Shown in pieces: positions 16,933 to 25,005 of a stretch of 46,773 bases of DNA. The position numbers and the translations under genes are program-made. The notes under the pieces are model-generated. The model ran no database searches and had not been told where the DNA came from. It worked only from the letters and a program-made list of their open reading frames with translations. Positions within the stretch are counted from its first letter, which is position 1. Each line of letters starts with the position of its first letter. Source of the DNA: Pyrinomonadaceae bacterium (lineage in GTDB: Bacteria; Acidobacteriota; Blastocatellia; Pyrinomonadales; Pyrinomonadaceae); NCBI GenBank assembly GCA_019694345.1, contig JAIBCA010000110.1, forward strand, positions 1 through 46,773, in the 5' to 3' direction.

Positions 16933-17781
16933 TCAGGCCACTGTCAGGAACACAAGCCAGCTAACTATGAGCACGGCAAACAGAGCGATAGTGTAGCGCA
17001 GCGCCACTTGCCTCAGCCTTTGTGTACCGATGGTCCACAGTAGAAAAAGCTTTGAAACAAACGAAGCGGTGACCGACAATGTGATCAGTCCGCCGAGAAA
17101 CTCGACACCAAAAGCTCCGGCGTCGTGCATTTGTATATTGGCGATCACCGAACCGTGGATCTCGAAAAGCGATACCAGAAATGTCAGCACGATCAATCCG
17201 CTTTGACCCAGAAAATGCTGCAGAAGCTTTGAGATCGCCAAGATCGCAATGATGAAGGCGGCGAGTTTGATAATGGGCAGGATCTCTAGCTGCACCTCTC
17301 GGTCAGCGACCTTTCGGTGAGGTATCCGCATGATCAGGACCACGATCATCAAAACGACCGCGAAGATCGGCCCCGCCAATATCAGCAGCAGCGGTACATG
17401 GACCTCGGTCGTGCCTAACAGTAACAGCACCACGCCCTCGACAAGCATCGCCAGCGTCGCGGATAAGAAGGTCAGCGTCTGTTTGCCAAGGTCCTCAACC
17501 GGGGCATTCACGCTGTCACGTGCCAGATCGACCGTCGTCGCGGTGCTTGAAACAAGCCCGCCGAAAAAGCCTGTCAATATCGCACCCTTGCGGTTACCCA
17601 GGATCTGAATTGCCGCCGCACCGAGGGCCTCGATGAAAGCCAGTGCGAAGACCATATACGCTGCCTTTTTCAGACTGAACATCTGCCACGGATCGAGCGG
17701 TTCGGCAGGCATCAGGTAAGCTATCAAGAAGAACGCCGTAAGGATGATCGCCGGCTTTCCCCAATTTCGAAATAGATCCAT
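16933..17781 (-). CDS. MgtC/SapB-related membrane protein with DUF4010 domain
   Basis: A 282-residue hydrophobic protein with about eight predicted helices. The segment 'GGLVSSTATTVDLARDS' is the hallmark of the DUF4010 C-terminal domain found fused to MgtC/SapB proteins; here only that part is present, without the MgtC N-terminal half. The ATG at 17781 is preferred because GGGG/TGAGGGG lies just before it, while the TTG 15 codons upstream has no such signal. The function of DUF4010 proteins is unknown. It ends 10 nt from the convergent GGDEF gene with no visible terminator between. Confidence 0.75.
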   Translation of the reverse strand: MDLFRNWGKPAIILTAFFLIAYLMPAEPLDPWQMFSLKKAAYMVFALAFIEALGAAAIQILGNRKGAILTGFFGGLVSSTATTVDLARDSVNAPVEDLGKQTLTFLSATLAMLVEGVVLLLLGTTEVHVPLLLILAGPIFAVVLMIVVLIMRIPHRKVADREVQLEILPIIKLAAFIIAILAISKLLQHFLGQSGLIVLTFLVSLFEIHGSVIANIQMHDAGAFGVEFLGGLITLSVTASFVSKLFLLWTIGTQRLRQVALRYTIALFAVLIVSWLVFLTVA

Positions 17782-17975
17782 TTCGCCCCTCAGCGATATT
17801 ATCCGCCAACTCGCGTGCGGCAACAATCATCCGAAGGACTCGCGACAAACGAAATTGCAACCTTTTACCGCAATCAGCGTGTTAGAAAGTGCGTAAGTTC
17901 GTGGTAAACTCGTGCTTTGCCCGGCGTACGCTCGGCCGTTGTGATCTGTAGTAAATTCCGTTGGTAGGATTTTAG

Positions 17976-18599
17976 GTGATAAGTACTCTCAATCTAGCGA
18001 CTAAGCCCTTCAGAAACAGGGCTCTACCGTTTTTGCTGGCGGCGTTGATGCTGTTTGCCGCAGCTGTGGGCCTAATTGTCAGTCTCGCCTACTGGAAACA
18101 AACCTCGGACACGAACAAACTATTGGCCGAACAGAACTCCCGCACTGAGGCCGAGATCAAGCAGCTTAAGGGCGAGGGTGAAAAGGTCCAGCAGCAATTG
18201 TCTCCTGAACAAAAGGCCATTCTGACCGCCTCGCATAAATTGGTTGCGAACAAAACATTCGGCTGGTCACGCCTATTCTCTGATCTCGAAGGTGTCTTGC
18301 CGGGTTCGGTATCAGCCTCACGTATATCAGTTCAGAATATTTACAATGACAGCGGCCGACTGAAGGCCGAACTCGAACTGGGCGTCCTTAGCCGCGATTA
18401 TCCGGCCGTGATGGCGATGATCGACAATATGCACAATTCCGGGCTTTTCCAGGCAGAACTTCGTGGGCAGGACCTGCAAAAGAACGAACGGATGACCTAC
18501 ACCGAATACACACTGCGGCTGATCTATTCGCCCGGATACGGGTACTCGGCCACGCCGACGACCGATGTCGCCGAGAATAATCCCGGAGGTGCCCGGTAA
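17976..18599 (+). CDS. pilN: PilN-like type IV pilus inner-membrane assembly protein (GTG start)
   Basis: A 207-residue bitopic protein that opens with I-S-T-L-N-L-A-T-K-P-F-R-N, the short cytoplasmic tail by which PilN binds PilM (I-N-L-L in classical members). One helix (about 18-40), a heptad-rich coiled coil (about 45-75) and a ferredoxin-like periplasmic domain follow, the fold shared with GspL. The start is a GTG at 17976, in frame with the conserved motif. Its TAA overlaps the ATG of the PilO-like gene by one base. PilN and PilO normally dimerise to form the alignment ring of the type IVa pilus machine. No pilM lies upstream; the neighbour on that side is on the opposite strand. Confidence 0.8.
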   Translation: MISTLNLATKPFRNRALPFLLAALMLFAAAVGLIVSLAYWKQTSDTNKLLAEQNSRTEAEIKQLKGEGEKVQQQLSPEQKAILTASHKLVANKTFGWSRLFSDLEGVLPGSVSASRISVQNIYNDSGRLKAELELGVLSRDYPAVMAMIDNMHNSGLFQAELRGQDLQKNERMTYTEYTLRLIYSPGYGYSATPTTDVAENNPGGAR

Positions 18600-19480
18600 T
18601 GGCTGAGATCGACACGAACGAAATTGAAACCGCCGAGTCCGCTCCGGCAAACCTCGCACTTGTGACCCCTGAGGTCATCGCCCGCCGCCCCCGAAAGGTC
18701 GCCGGCGGAATGTGGGGGCCGATCGAGGTTGCTGCTCTTGCGATCGGGGCCGTAGCTCTGGGCGCGGTCGTTCTTCTTTACATTTTTGCAGTCGCTCCGG
18801 CTGGCCGCGAACTTGCCAGGAACCGCTCTGAGGCAGACCGGCTTGAGGCCGAAAAAATGTCGGCGAAAACCAAGTACGGCGAGATCACAACGACCGAAGC
18901 CCAGGTCGGCAAGCTTTTGACCAGTGTCGACGATTTCGAGACACGTTTTTTGCCCCCGGCTGTAAATGGACGGTCGGCTCTGTACCAACGCATCAACTCG
19001 CTCATTCTCGCATACGGTCTGACCAACACGACAGGGCCTGACTACCAGACACTCGAGTCGGCAGACGTGAACAAGGAAAATGAGAGTGACGAAGAACGCG
19101 GACGGGCCAAATTCCGGAGCCTTTTTCCCGGGATCTATGTGACGATGACGGTCGAAGGTTCGTATCAGAATCTCCGCCGCTTTATTCGTGATATCGAGAC
19201 CGGAAATGAGTTTGTCGTGGTCAGTACCGTTGAGATCGAACCGTCCGACTCGCAGTCCGAACCAAAACCCGACCTGACCAAACCGCCCGCCGCACAACCC
19301 GGCAGTGACATGACAGCGGCCGGTTTTCCCGGTAGCGGCAGGCCGGATGCAGGCCAACCCGGAGCGGCAAAACCGAAGGGCCGAACCCATGGCGAGATAG
19401 TGGCTCTCCATCTTGAAATGGCCGCGTATTTCCGTCGGGCGAACTATTCGCCGATCATCGATAAGGGGGCCGCTCAGTAA
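18599..19480 (+). CDS. pilO: PilO-like type IV pilus alignment protein
   Basis: A 293-residue protein with an N-terminal cytoplasmic stretch of about 45 residues, a helix at roughly 45-67, a charged coiled coil (A-R-N-R-S-E-A-D-R-L-E-A-E-K) and a periplasmic ferredoxin-like domain ending in 'YQNLRRFIRDIETGNEFVVV', a segment very typical of PilO/GspM-like proteins. The tail from about residue 215 is low-complexity, rich in Pro and Gly, and is longer than in classical PilO (about 200 residues). Translation is coupled to pilN by the TAATG overlap. It should partner PilN in the inner-membrane platform linking the pilus motor to the outer-membrane secretin. Confidence 0.78.
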   Translation: MAEIDTNEIETAESAPANLALVTPEVIARRPRKVAGGMWGPIEVAALAIGAVALGAVVLLYIFAVAPAGRELARNRSEADRLEAEKMSAKTKYGEITTTEAQVGKLLTSVDDFETRFLPPAVNGRSALYQRINSLILAYGLTNTTGPDYQTLESADVNKENESDEERGRAKFRSLFPGIYVTMTVEGSYQNLRRFIRDIETGNEFVVVSTVEIEPSDSQSEPKPDLTKPPAAQPGSDMTAAGFPGSGRPDAGQPGAAKPKGRTHGEIVALHLEMAAYFRRANYSPIIDKGAAQ

Positions 19481-19484
19481 CGCA

Positions 19485-20573
19485 ATGGCAGTAACCGCAG
19501 GCAAAACCACTGCAGAACGTAATAAGCTGATCGCGGCCTCGCTGCTCGGCGTGCTCGCGATTGCGGCCCTGTATTTCGCATTCGGCCGAAGCTTGTTTGG
19601 CGGCAGTTCATCGGCAGCCGCCAAGGCAACGCCGACGCCAAAACCAACTCCGTCCGCCGGCAAGAAGGACCTCGAAATGCCGTCGGCATCAGAGCAGGAT
19701 TTCGCCTATCAAACGACCCCGATAGATTATCGTCCGGGCAACGCATACGCACCCGACGCGGGACGCAATATTTTTGCCTTTTACGAGCCGCCTGCACCGA
19801 CGCCCTACAGTCCGACGCCGCTGCCGCCGGCGACTCCGCCGCCGACGCCGGTCCCTACCCCGACGCCCGAGATGCTCGTCGGCTTTATGATGCCGCAGAG
19901 CGTTTACGCGGGTTCTAAGGGCTTTAAGCTCGAGGTCAACGGCGATCGGTTTACGCCCGAGGCACGCATCTATTTCAGCCAGAGCGAGATACCGACGTCG
20001 TTCATCAGCGCGCAAAAGCTCGTCGCCGATATTCCGTCGAACTTCATCGCCCAAGAAGGCCCGCGTCAGATCATCGTTCAGACGCCGGACGGCAAGAAAT
20101 ACTCTAATCAGGTCATCTTCCAGGTTCAGGCACCGCCGCGGCCGACATTCCAATATATCGGCATGATCGCCCGAAAGCGCTACAACAACGACACCGCTTA
20201 TTTTCTCGAAAGCGGCAAGACGACGCCGTTCGGAGCACGACTGAATGATGTGGTCGGCGGCCGCTTTCGTTTGATCAATATTTCCGCGACCGAGGTGACG
20301 TTTGAAGACACCGGACTCGGATTCAAGCACAAAATAGCAATCGTTAAGGCCGGAACGACCGGCTCAACCGGCTCACCGGGCGTTCCGGCCGGACGTCCGG
20401 GCAGCAATCCGATGGACCCCGGCTTTATGCCGTTCAATCCGGGCGGCATCCCGCAGGGCGAGATCCCCGGCATCCCGAGCAACATCCCTCGATACGTGCC
20501 GCCGCAGCCGCCCAATCGGAATCCGAACGACAAAAAGGACGTTGACGACAACGATGACGGTGACGGCAGATAA
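19485..20573 (+). CDS. PilP-like pilus assembly protein with an IPT/TIG-like domain
   Basis: About 362 residues from the ATG at 19485; longer frames run back into the PilO-like gene. Order of parts: cytoplasmic tail, helix (about 14-32), a long Thr/Pro-rich linker with T-P-T-P-K-P-T-P repeats, G-R-N-I-F-A-F-Y resembling the GRNPF-type motif of PilP/GspC homology regions, a second Pro-rich linker, an immunoglobulin-like IPT/TIG domain (from G-F-K-L-E-V-N-G to 'KKYSNQVIFQV'), then a PilP-like beta-barrel module (F-Q-Y-I-G-M-I-A-R to H-K-I-A-I-V) and a disordered Gly/Pro- and Asp-rich tail. The position after pilN-pilO matches pilP. Insertion of an Ig-like domain into a PilP-like protein is unusual. 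Confidence 0.7.
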   Translation: MAVTAGKTTAERNKLIAASLLGVLAIAALYFAFGRSLFGGSSSAAAKATPTPKPTPSAGKKDLEMPSASEQDFAYQTTPIDYRPGNAYAPDAGRNIFAFYEPPAPTPYSPTPLPPATPPPTPVPTPTPEMLVGFMMPQSVYAGSKGFKLEVNGDRFTPEARIYFSQSEIPTSFISAQKLVADIPSNFIAQEGPRQIIVQTPDGKKYSNQVIFQVQAPPRPTFQYIGMIARKRYNNDTAYFLESGKTTPFGARLNDVVGGRFRLINISATEVTFEDTGLGFKHKIAIVKAGTTGSTGSPGVPAGRPGSNPMDPGFMPFNPGGIPQGEIPGIPSNIPRYVPPQPPNRNPNDKKDVDDNDDGDGR

Positions 20574-21246
20574 CAGACCAGGTGAACGCGGAATGACGCT
20601 GCTCGCCGTAATGGCGGTCATGGTGGTTTTTGCGATCGGACTGCTGGCCGTCGCCCCCGCGGTCCAACTGGAGGTTCAACGCGAAAAGGAGCTTGAATCG
20701 ATCCGCCGCGGCGAAGAGGTCGCTGAGGCAATTCGGCAATACGTAGAATTCTATCGCGGAGCCAAACTGCCCAATTCGATGGACGAACTTCTCGAAGGCC
20801 TGCCACAGGGAACGAAAAAGAGGCAGATATTGCGGGCATCGGCGGCGATCGATCCGCTCAGCGAGGATGGCAAGTGGCGACTGATCAAGGCTGAGGTTTC
20901 GACGCTCGGCCCATTTGCCAAACGAGTGCAAACATTCAACGGCGGATTGCTGCCATCAAATCCGAGTCAGGTCTTTGACCGATTCGCTCTGGTTCTGGTA
21001 AACACGCTTAATACCGGCACCGAGAGCGACTCGACCGAACCTGACGACAGCGACACTGAAATATTGACAGAAAATACCCCTTTCATCGGCGTCGCTAGTC
21101 AAAGCCGCAGCAAATCGGTCATATCCTATTACGGCATCGAGAACCACTCAAAATGGATCTTCACTCCGCTCTTCCGCGGTGCCGGCGCCAGCAACGTCCG
21201 TGGGGCGCGTCCGGCGCCCGCAATGTCCGGCACCGACGCTCGATAG
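20554..21246 (+). CDS. Type IV pilin-like / pseudopilin (type II secretion GspG- or GspK-like)
   Basis: About 230 residues from the ATG at 20554 (TTG at 20542 and GTG at 20560 are alternatives); it overlaps the PilP-like gene by 20 nt. A short leader ends in G-E-R-G, followed by a hydrophobic helix M-T-L-L-A-V-M-A-V-M-V-V, the layout of a prepilin peptidase (PilD/GspO) substrate cut after Gly. The usual Glu at mature position 5 is missing (Ala instead), as in tip-type minor pseudopilins. The helix continues into an amphipathic stretch with many Glu and Arg and a mixed alpha/beta head. A role as a minor pilin or priming-complex subunit is inferred. It ends five bases from the convergent MscS gene. 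Confidence 0.7.
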   Translation: MTVTADNRPGERGMTLLAVMAVMVVFAIGLLAVAPAVQLEVQREKELESIRRGEEVAEAIRQYVEFYRGAKLPNSMDELLEGLPQGTKKRQILRASAAIDPLSEDGKWRLIKAEVSTLGPFAKRVQTFNGGLLPSNPSQVFDRFALVLVNTLNTGTESDSTEPDDSDTEILTENTPFIGVASQSRSKSVISYYGIENHSKWIFTPLFRGAGASNVRGARPAPAMSGTDAR

Positions 21247-21251
21247 ACGCC

Positions 21252-22175
21252 TTAGATTTCCGTCTCGAACTTGCGTTTTGGCTTCGATGTCTCTTTCGCG
21301 ACCTGATCGACCGAGGCCGCGACCGAGCTTGGCATGATACCTGCCTGTCTTAGTGCGTCAATCGCGGCCATCGCAGCCTCATCAAACACCTCCAGCGGCC
21401 GATGTTCATCGGTGTCGATCCAGAAATTGACAGTCAGCGTAATATTTTCGCCGCTTACCTCTGAGACCAGAACGCTCGGCCGCGGATCATCCAGAATGCC
21501 CGTTACCTCGACGATCGCGTCCGCGATCAGCCGCTTGATCGATCGGATGTCGTTGTCGAATTTGAAGCTCATCATCATTGCCAAACGACGCTTCTCACCG
21601 GCCTTGTGGATCGTAAGTGTGCTCGAGTACATTTCGCCGTTTGGGATGAGGATCAGTTCTCCGTCATCCTTGCGCAGTTCGGTCGCACGGACGCCGATCG
21701 TTTCGACCCGCCCATGATTGCCGCCGATCTGTATGTGGTCATTCCATTTGAACGGCTCACGCCACAGTATCAGCAGACCGGAGAAGAGATTATTGAGAAT
21801 GTCCCTGGTCGCAAAACCGATCACAAATGACGTAAATCCCAGTCCGGCTATCACGTCCTTGAACTCAAGCGACGGAACGATCACCGTCAGCGACGTCAAT
21901 ACACCAAAAACAAAGATGACGATGAACGACAACCGCATGTACAGGACACGCAGCCGTCGATCGATATTTGTCCTTTTGCTTGCGGTCCAGATAACCTGCC
22001 TTGCGAGACGGCCCAACAGGTAAAAGAGCCCGAGGAGGAGCAATCCTGCGATAAGGTACGGCAGCCGTTCGATCAACGTGGTCCACATGCCGTCGATCGA
22101 GGTCCATAACACATCCTTGACCTCGTGAGCCTGACGCACGACCTGCACTTGCGAATTTGTGTTCTGAAAGATCAT
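21252..22175 (-). CDS. MscS-family small-conductance mechanosensitive channel
   Basis: A 307-residue protein with three N-terminal helices and the MscS core. The pore helix region 'GFTSFVIGFATRDILNNLF' is followed by S-G-L-L-I-L and the beta-domain start 'PFKWNDHIQIGGNHGRVETI', both hallmarks of MscS. The cytoplasmic vestibule continues to about residue 280 and a Lys/Arg-rich tail ends the protein. The length matches E. coli MscS (286 residues). It relieves osmotic pressure after hypo-osmotic shock. An extended -10 box lies just upstream of the ATG, so the mRNA may have almost no leader. Confidence 0.92.
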   Translation of the reverse strand: MIFQNTNSQVQVVRQAHEVKDVLWTSIDGMWTTLIERLPYLIAGLLLLGLFYLLGRLARQVIWTASKRTNIDRRLRVLYMRLSFIVIFVFGVLTSLTVIVPSLEFKDVIAGLGFTSFVIGFATRDILNNLFSGLLILWREPFKWNDHIQIGGNHGRVETIGVRATELRKDDGELILIPNGEMYSSTLTIHKAGEKRRLAMMMSFKFDNDIRSIKRLIADAIVEVTGILDDPRPSVLVSEVSGENITLTVNFWIDTDEHRPLEVFDEAAMAAIDALRQAGIMPSSVAASVDQVAKETSKPKRKFETEI

Positions 22176-22179
22176 CGTT

Positions 22180-22192
22180 GGAATTCATTATA
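22180..22192 (-). promoter_or_regulatory. Candidate extended -10 promoter of the MscS gene
   Basis: On the minus strand TATAAT (22187-22192) is preceded by TGG, giving an extended -10 element T-G-n-T-A-T-A-A-T. No good -35 hexamer lies 16-18 bases upstream, which extended -10 promoters do not need. The expected start point, about 22180, is only about five bases before the ATG at 22175, implying a nearly leaderless transcript. This is read by eye only. Confidence 0.45.
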
Positions 22193-22246
22193 CCAATATC
22201 ATTCGATCTTCGATCCTGTCGGTTCTGATCAGCGGGCCGGGAGAAC

Positions 22247-22275
22247 TTGACATAGAAATATATTAGAATTAGAAG
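22247..22275 (+). promoter_or_regulatory. Candidate sigma-70 promoter of dps
   Basis: A perfect TTGACA (22247-22252) is followed after 17 bases by TAGAAG (22270-22275), a moderate -10 match. The -10 lies inside the inverted repeat described at 22262-22285, so a repressor bound there would block RNA polymerase. The leader to the ATG at 22301 would be about 20 bases and contains a good Shine-Dalgarno, GAGG at 22289-22292. Confidence 0.5.
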
Positions 22276-22285
22276 AATTCTAATT
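22262..22285 (+). promoter_or_regulatory. Inverted-repeat operator candidate (Fur/PerR-like) upstream of dps
   Basis: ATTAGAATT (22262-22270) and AATTCTAAT (22276-22284) form a perfect 9-bp inverted repeat with a 5-base spacer. A second reading, AATTAGAA (22267-22274) with TTCTAATT (22278-22285), gives 8-bp arms with a 3-base spacer. Three TTAGAA half-sites are thus packed into 24 bases, the overlapping style typical of Fur-family boxes (PerR box TTATAATnATTATAA). Dps is a classic target of peroxide and iron regulators in other bacteria. The identity of the regulator here is inferred. Confidence 0.55.
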
Positions 22286-22300
22286 ACTGAGGTATTAACT

Positions 22301-22777
22301 ATGCATACTACAAAGATCGACATCGCAAAAGGAAACCGAGAAAAGCTGATCGGGTTGCTGAACCAACGTCTCGCCGACGCTGCTGACCTGAGGTCGCAGG
22401 CCAAACAGGCACACTGGAACGTTAAGGGAATGAATTTCATAGCTCTGCACGAGCTATTTGACCGCGTCGCCGCTGATCTGGAACCGATCGTGGATGATAT
22501 TGCCGAACGCATCACGACGCTTGGAGGGATGGCTAACGGCACCGTTCGCGTTACCGCCCAGTCCTCGACATTGGCCGAATATCCACTGGAGATCACGGAT
22601 GGTGCGGATCACGTTGACGCCCTCTCGAACGTATTGGCGGATTTTGCTAAAAAGGTGCGCGCGGACATCGATGCTGCTGACGAGCTTGGCGATGCGGGCA
22701 CCGCCGACCTTCTGACGGGCGTCTCACGGACGACCGACAAGCTTCTGTGGTTCGTCGAGGCCCATATTCAGTCGTAA
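22301..22777 (+). CDS. dps: Dps family DNA-binding ferritin-like protein
   Basis: A 158-residue Dps. The inter-subunit ferroxidase residues are all present: H38 (in H-W-N-V-K-G), H50, D54, D65 and E69, each 13 residues earlier than in E. coli Dps (H51, H63, D67, D78, E82). Dps assembles as a dodecamer, oxidises Fe(II) with hydrogen peroxide, stores the iron and shields DNA in stationary phase. The N-terminal tail is short, with several Lys and Arg, so DNA binding may be weaker than in E. coli. The gene is monocistronic, with its own promoter, operator and terminator. Confidence 0.95.
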   Translation: MHTTKIDIAKGNREKLIGLLNQRLADAADLRSQAKQAHWNVKGMNFIALHELFDRVAADLEPIVDDIAERITTLGGMANGTVRVTAQSSTLAEYPLEITDGADHVDALSNVLADFAKKVRADIDAADELGDAGTADLLTGVSRTTDKLLWFVEAHIQS

Positions 22778-22809
22778 GGATCGTGGTAAGAGTGATCAAG
22801 TGAAAATGC

Positions 22810-22840
22810 AAGAGCCGCGTGGTGATCACGCGGCTCTTTT
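22810..22840 (+). terminator. Rho-independent terminator of dps
   Basis: A perfect 12-bp stem (AAGAGCCGCGTG with CACGCGGCTCTT) around a 5-base loop ends in a run of Ts (22837-22840), 33 bases after the dps stop. On the other strand the stem ends close to the convergent M20 gene stop at 22864, so it may act in both directions, though the T-run on that side is poor. Confidence 0.9.
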
Positions 22841-22863
22841 ACCGTTGCTCTTCCTGTCCGTGC

Positions 22864-24150
22864 TCATTTAACAAAATCGAACACGATATTGCAGAAGGCC
22901 TTGACGCCGACATCCAAACGGCTGTCATCAATGAAGAAATCAGGCGTGTGGTGCGACGGCACCGTCTTCGGGTCGCCGCCTTTCGGCATTCCGCCGACAA
23001 AAAAGAAGAATGAGGGAGCTTTCTGGCCGTAAAAAGCAAAGTCTTCGGCTCCGGTCACCCACTCGGCGTCGATCACGTTTCCCTTGCCGACAGCTTTTTC
23101 GAGCGAAGGCAGCATCTTTTTGACTAGCTGCGGGTCGTTATATGTGACCGGCGTTTTTCGATCGATCCTGACCTCGGCGGTCGCCCCCATACTCTCGGCG
23201 ATCTTGCTGGCCGTCCGCCGGATCTTATCGTGAACCTCGTCCTGCATCGCGGTGTCAAGCGTGCGGATGGTACCGGCCATTACGGCCTCCTCGGGGATTA
23301 TGTTCTCACGAATACCCGCCGTCATCCGGCCCACCGTGATTATGACCGGTGCTTTGGGAAGTTCCGATTGACGCGCGACGATCATCTGCAGCCCGGTATA
23401 TATCTGTGTTGAAACAGCTATCGGGTCGATACCCTGCCAGGGATATGCCCCGTGGCTTTGGCGGCCCTTGACCTTGATCTCGAACCAGTCACTGGCGGCC
23501 ATTTCGGCACCTGATTTGTATTTTATCTGCCCGATCTCGGTAGCGGAATTAATGTGAATGCCGAACATCGCATCGATCTTCGGATCGTCCATCACGCCTT
23601 CCTTGACCATATCGGATGCCCCGCCGGTCTCGCCCGCCGGAGCGCCTTCCTCAGCCGGCTGAAAGATAAAAACGACAGTCCCCTTGATCTTGTCCTTCAT
23701 TCCGGCGAGAACGGTGGCCGTGCCCAGAAGCATCGCCACGTGGGTATCGTGGCCGCATGCATGCATAACGCCGACCGTCTGGCCGTTATATTCGCTTTTG
23801 ACGGTCGATTTGAACGGGACGTTGACGCGTTCCGTCACCGGCAGGCCGTCCATATCCGCCCGCAATCCAATGACCGGGCCCGGCTGGGAGCCCTTAAGAA
23901 TGCCTACAACACCGGTCTTGGCGATACCGGTCCGGACATCAATGCCAAGCTTCTTCAGTTCGGCGGCGACGAGTTTCGCCGTATTGAACTCGCGATTCCC
24001 AAGCTCCGGATGTTCGTGGAGGTATCGCCGCCACTGCACTACCTGCGGCATGACCTTGGCGGTGGCGGCATTGATCTCGGTCGTCATATCGACGCCAAGT
24101 ACCGACACTGAGATCGAGCACAATAGAATTATCGCTGACAATATCCGCAT
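22864..24150 (-). CDS. Exported M20-family metallohydrolase (amidohydrolase, hippurate/IAA-amide type)
   Basis: A 428-residue protein with an N-terminal signal peptide (hydrophobic core about 4-18). The M20D signature is complete: D-M-D-G-L-P (99-104), H-A-C-G-H-D-T-H (H130, C132, H134, D135), catalytic E-E-G (E167, E168), and T-G-A-E-D-F near the C-terminus. The Cys in H-A-C-G-H is a known metal ligand of the hippurate and IAA-amide hydrolase branch, so cleavage of N-acyl amino acids is expected, here outside the cytoplasm. The Shine-Dalgarno AAGGAG sits about nine bases before the ATG, next to a 12-base palindrome TTCTGATCAGAA. It closes the run of secreted hydrolases. Confidence 0.9.
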   Translation of the reverse strand: MRILSAIILLCSISVSVLGVDMTTEINAATAKVMPQVVQWRRYLHEHPELGNREFNTAKLVAAELKKLGIDVRTGIAKTGVVGILKGSQPGPVIGLRADMDGLPVTERVNVPFKSTVKSEYNGQTVGVMHACGHDTHVAMLLGTATVLAGMKDKIKGTVVFIFQPAEEGAPAGETGGASDMVKEGVMDDPKIDAMFGIHINSATEIGQIKYKSGAEMAASDWFEIKVKGRQSHGAYPWQGIDPIAVSTQIYTGLQMIVARQSELPKAPVIITVGRMTAGIRENIIPEEAVMAGTIRTLDTAMQDEVHDKIRRTASKIAESMGATAEVRIDRKTPVTYNDPQLVKKMLPSLEKAVGKGNVIDAEWVTGAEDFAFYGQKAPSFFFFVGGMPKGGDPKTVPSHHTPDFFIDDSRLDVGVKAFCNIVFDFVK

Positions 24151-24208
24151 TTACAGGACTCCTTCTGATCAGAATGCCTGCAAGTTTAGCATTTTTTGCA
24201 AGAAATCC

Positions 24209-24970
24209 TCACTTTTTGACAAAGTAGTTCTTATCAACCGTGAACCATTTCTCCGGATTCCAGAGCTCGGCGTCCAACTTGATATCGGCCTGGATATCAG
24301 AATACTCTTCTGAGGTCGTCGGTTTGCCGTCGACATAGAACTTGACCTCGGCGGCGACCCATCCGCCCTTTGCCTTTACGTACTTGTTGAACTGCGTCTC
24401 AGCGATGCTCTTCTTATCCCGTCCGGCGGTTTGCAGCAGCCGCACAAAAAGCAGATTCTTCTTATCTACCCAGAACTGCGGCGTTGTCACATCGCCCTGT
24501 TTGGCTCCGACGACGTAAACGTCCTTTCCCTGCCATTTGTCGCTATGAATGGCCTTCAGATCGATCCCGAGGCCCTTGACCTGCGCGATCGTTGTTTCCG
24601 GGCCCTGACAGTACACGTCAAAACCCAAGACCAAAAGCGGATGTACGAACGGGCGTGCGGGGCCGCCCTTGCCGTCCTTGAACGAGCTTATTTTGCCGTC
24701 GGCAAACAAGATGCCGTCTCCTGCTTTCGATTCTGCAAAGTCGATACGCAGTTTTCCGGGACAGGTCATTGCCTCGTTCCATATTTCGGACGTGCTCGTG
24801 CCGTCGGGCTGGTGATGTATCGTCTTTTGAACGAATGTCAGCGTCTTGTACCACTTGTTGGCGTATTTTTTGTGCATTGCCGCGATCAGTTCGTCACCGG
24901 ACTTGATATCACCGGCGAAAGCGGGCACCGCCAAAAGTGTCAATAAAAGCGTCAGTTTGAGGATCTTCAT
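24209..24970 (-). CDS. Exported LolA-like outer-membrane lipoprotein-carrier fold protein
   Basis: About 253 residues from the ATG at 24970, which puts a clean signal peptide first (M-K-I-L-K, hydrophobic core, cleavage near A-F-A-G). A start 12 codons upstream at 25006 overlaps the previous gene's TAA and cannot be excluded. The mature part has the alternating-strand pattern of LolA/LolB-like periplasmic proteins ('YANKWYKTLTFVQKT', then W-N-E-A-M-T-C-P-G-K-L-R-I and, later, T-P-Q-F-W-V-D-K-K). Such proteins bind acyl chains in an open barrel. It is unlikely to be the housekeeping LolA because there is no ftsK or rarA neighbour; the ligand is unknown. Confidence 0.6.
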   Translation of the reverse strand: MKILKLTLLLTLLAVPAFAGDIKSGDELIAAMHKKYANKWYKTLTFVQKTIHHQPDGTSTSEIWNEAMTCPGKLRIDFAESKAGDGILFADGKISSFKDGKGGPARPFVHPLLVLGFDVYCQGPETTIAQVKGLGIDLKAIHSDKWQGKDVYVVGAKQGDVTTPQFWVDKKNLLFVRLLQTAGRDKKSIAETQFNKYVKAKGGWVAAEVKFYVDGKPTTSEEYSDIQADIKLDAELWNPEKWFTVDKNYFVKK

Positions 24971-25005
24971 AGTATTTAGTCGATGATCTGTCAGTTTGTC
25001 AGGCA

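Noticed and set aside
18524..19663. Long antisense frame (379 residues) across the PilO-like gene
   Set aside because: It is a shadow of a high-GC coding region; the PilO frame has domains, coupling to pilN and proper codon use.
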